From the NCBI GenBank assembly GCA_002500765.1, contig DLSX01000010.1:258-16402 (forward strand): 16,145 bases of DNA. Direction: 5' to 3'. The stretch is from Neorhizobium sp. UBA7851 (GTDB lineage Bacteria > Pseudomonadota > Alphaproteobacteria > Rhizobiales > Rhizobiaceae). The notes under the pieces are model-generated. The model was not told where the DNA came from, did no database searches, and saw only the letters and a list, made by a program, of their open reading frames with translations. Made by a program: the position numbers and the translations under genes. Positions within the stretch are counted from its first letter, which is position 1; the number at the start of each line of letters is the position of its first letter. Positions 14,592-16,145 of the stretch are shown piece by piece.

Positions 14592-15055
14592 TCGCCGTCC
14601 TTACGGACAATCATGGCACCGATGTCAGCTTCGGCGACAAGCACACCATCCACCTTGGCGTCACAGTGGAACTTCCAGATATTGCCGCGCTGCTTCTGCT
14701 TGACGACATGGAATTCCACCCGGTCACCCGGCACGACCGGCTTGCGGAAACGAGCGTTGTCGATCGTCATGAAGTAGACGAGATTGCCGCTTTCACCTTC
14801 CTTGCGCGCACAGATCGCGCCGGCGGTCTGTGCCATCGCCTCAACCAGAAGAACACCCGGCATGATGGGACGTTCCGGAAAGTGGCCCTGGAACTGCGGC
14901 TCGTTGGCTGTCACGTTCTTGATGCCGATAGCCGAGTTATCACCGTCGATATCGATGATCTTATCGACGAGCAGAAAAGGATAGCGATGAGGCAAAAGCT
15001 TCATGATTTCCTGAATGTCGGCCGCGCCGAGCTCCGGCTTGGTCTCATCAGTCAT
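14588..15055 (-). CDS. fabZ: (3R)-hydroxyacyl-ACP dehydratase FabZ
   Basis: The 155-residue hotdog-fold enzyme dehydrates 3-hydroxyacyl-ACP in fatty acid elongation, and so competes with LpxA and LpxD for the same hydroxyacyl-ACP pool. The conserved LLPHRYPFLLVDKI occurs at 20-33. Catalytic His58 is in FQGHFPERPIMPG and Glu72 in LLVEAMAQTAG. The frame is open up to 15118, but I chose the ATG at 15055: it has a GAGGAG ribosome binding site about 9 bases upstream and gives the usual length, whereas the longer version would overlap lpxD by 71 bp. With this start the overlap with the lpxD stop is 8 bp. The stop overlaps the lpxA start (ATGA). Confidence 0.97.
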   Translation of the reverse strand: MTDETKPELGAADIQEIMKLLPHRYPFLLVDKIIDIDGDNSAIGIKNVTANEPQFQGHFPERPIMPGVLLVEAMAQTAGAICARKEGESGNLVYFMTIDNARFRKPVVPGDRVEFHVVKQKQRGNIWKFHCDAKVDGVLVAEADIGAMIVRKDGE

Positions 15056-16115
15056 TGTTTTTTTCTCCTCTGCGTTTTGCCCTGTCGTCCACCTGGGACA
15101 TTTTTTCCGCCATCTCACGGAGAAAGACTTTCATCGGCCGCGCCGGTATTCCACCATAGGTCTGGCCGGGCGGGATATTCGCCACGACACCACTCATTGC
15201 TGCGATCTGAACGCCGTCGCCAATGGAAATGTGCCCATTTATGCCGGACGCGCCGCCGATCAAGACCCCATTGCCGATCTTCGTCGAACCGGCGATACCG
15301 GCTCCGGAAGCGATGCCGCAATGGCGTCCGATATGGACATTGTGGGCAATCTGGACCTGATTGTCGATTTTTGTGCCTTCGCCGATTACCGTGTCGTCCA
15401 TCGCGCCACGGTCAATCGTCGTATTCGCACCGATCTCGACATTGTCCTGGATGATGACACGACCGATCTGCACGATCTTCAGCATGCCGCGCGGTCCAGG
15501 CGCGAAGCCGAAACCGTCCTGGCCGATGCGGGCACCATTGTGGATGATGACGTTGTTGCCGATCAAGGCGGCCACGACGCTTGCGCCGGCGGCTATGTTG
15601 CAATCACGGCCGATCTGAACGTCCGCACCGACAACCGAACCTGCTCCGATACGCGTTCCGGAGCCGACATGGGCGCGGGCACCGACGACAGCCATGGGTT
15701 CAACCGTCACGCCCTCTTCGAGCCGTGCCGTCGGATCCACATAGGCAGCAGGAGAAATACCCTCGCCCCCTGATGTTACCGGGCTGGGTCGCATTGCCAG
15801 TGGGTGCAAAAACGCTCCTGCCATGGCGAAGGCCGAATGCGGCGCCTTCGTCTGCAGGATCGCAATATGCGACGGAACGATATTCGCAAGGCCGGGGTCG
15901 CACAGGATAGCGGACGCCATGCAGGTGTCGAGCTCCTGGCGGTTCTTCCGCGACAGGATATAGCAGACCTGCCCCTCCTGGGCGCGCGCAACGGGCGCCA
16001 CGGAGCGGATTACACGATCGCCAGCGGTTTCATCCAAAAGCTCAGCCCCAAGATGGGCCGCCAGCTCGCGCAGGCTGATACCACCATGGGGCGGAAAGAA
16101 ATTGTTTTGATCCAT
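15048..16115 (-). CDS. lpxD: UDP-3-O-(3-hydroxyacyl)glucosamine N-acyltransferase LpxD
   Basis: The 355-residue enzyme adds the amide-linked hydroxyacyl chain to deacetylated UDP-3-O-acylglucosamine, the third step of lipid A synthesis. Residues 1-120 are the N-terminal uridine-binding domain. From about 123 to 325 there are left-handed beta-helix hexapeptide repeats. His258 in DNQVQIAHNVHIG is the catalytic base equivalent (His239 in E. coli), and the conserved GQDGFGFAP is at 198-206. The C-terminal helix (KVFLREMAEKMSQVDDRAKRR) resembles the ACP-binding region. It is the first lpx gene visible; in most Proteobacteria bamA lies upstream, but the 30 bp left in the window show no coding feature and no promoter. 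A TGGAG sequence 11 bases before the ATG may be the ribosome binding site. Confidence 0.98.
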   Translation of the reverse strand: MDQNNFFPPHGGISLRELAAHLGAELLDETAGDRVIRSVAPVARAQEGQVCYILSRKNRQELDTCMASAILCDPGLANIVPSHIAILQTKAPHSAFAMAGAFLHPLAMRPSPVTSGGEGISPAAYVDPTARLEEGVTVEPMAVVGARAHVGSGTRIGAGSVVGADVQIGRDCNIAAGASVVAALIGNNVIIHNGARIGQDGFGFAPGPRGMLKIVQIGRVIIQDNVEIGANTTIDRGAMDDTVIGEGTKIDNQVQIAHNVHIGRHCGIASGAGIAGSTKIGNGVLIGGASGINGHISIGDGVQIAAMSGVVANIPPGQTYGGIPARPMKVFLREMAEKMSQVDDRAKRRGEKNND

Positions 16116-16145
16116 AAGGATAAAGCTCCAGAACAGGCTTCCGGG

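Overview
This 16.1 kb window is a piece of conserved core chromosome from an alphaproteobacterium, most likely Rhizobiaceae (Rhizobium/Agrobacterium/Sinorhizobium type). The reasons are: the pyruvate dehydrogenase E1-beta subunit carries its own N-terminal lipoyl domain; LpxI rather than LpxH sits between lpxA and lpxB; the SOS box before lexA is the direct-repeat type (GTTC-N7-GTTC read on the minus strand); and the proteins resemble remembered rhizobial sequences, GltA most strikingly. Base composition is GC-rich throughout the coding regions. No tRNA, rRNA, insertion sequence, CRISPR or phage gene was found.

Layout. (1) Positions 1-2831, minus strand: pdhA-pdhB-pdhC, with pdhC cut by the window edge, and a candidate promoter at 2803-2831. 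(2) 2892-3495, minus strand: the small division gene ftsB, an inverted repeat directly after it, a strong hairpin terminator at 3356-3384, and a possible 31-aa ORF behind eno. (3) 3499-6733, minus strand: a VOC-family gene and kdsA separated by 3 bp, then eno with a TTG start and a striking inverted repeat in its upstream region. (4) 6747-7528, plus strand: lexA with its LexA box, divergent from the VOC-kdsA unit. (5) 7509-10118, minus strand: a comEC/rec2-family membrane protein whose 3' end overlaps that of lexA by 20 bp. (6) 10335-11677, plus strand: gltA and a bidirectional terminator. (7) 11738-16115, minus strand: the lipid A cluster lpxD-fabZ-lpxA-lpxI-lpxB, in which the genes overlap by 4-8 bp.

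Functionally, enolase makes phosphoenolpyruvate (PEP). KdsA uses PEP to make the Kdo precursor of lipopolysaccharide. The Pdh complex turns pyruvate into acetyl-CoA, and citrate synthase feeds it into the TCA cycle. LpxA, LpxD, LpxI and LpxB build the lipid A disaccharide that receives Kdo, while FabZ serves the fatty acid synthesis that supplies the acyl chains. FtsB (division), LexA (SOS repressor) and ComEC (DNA uptake family) are separate housekeeping functions.

I found no convincing undescribed multi-gene system. The items most worth a second look are small: two perfect inverted repeats near pdhA/ftsB and eno, a palindrome over the gltA ribosome binding site, the TTG start of eno, a candidate small ORF after eno, and a ComEC C-terminal domain without metallo-beta-lactamase metal ligands.
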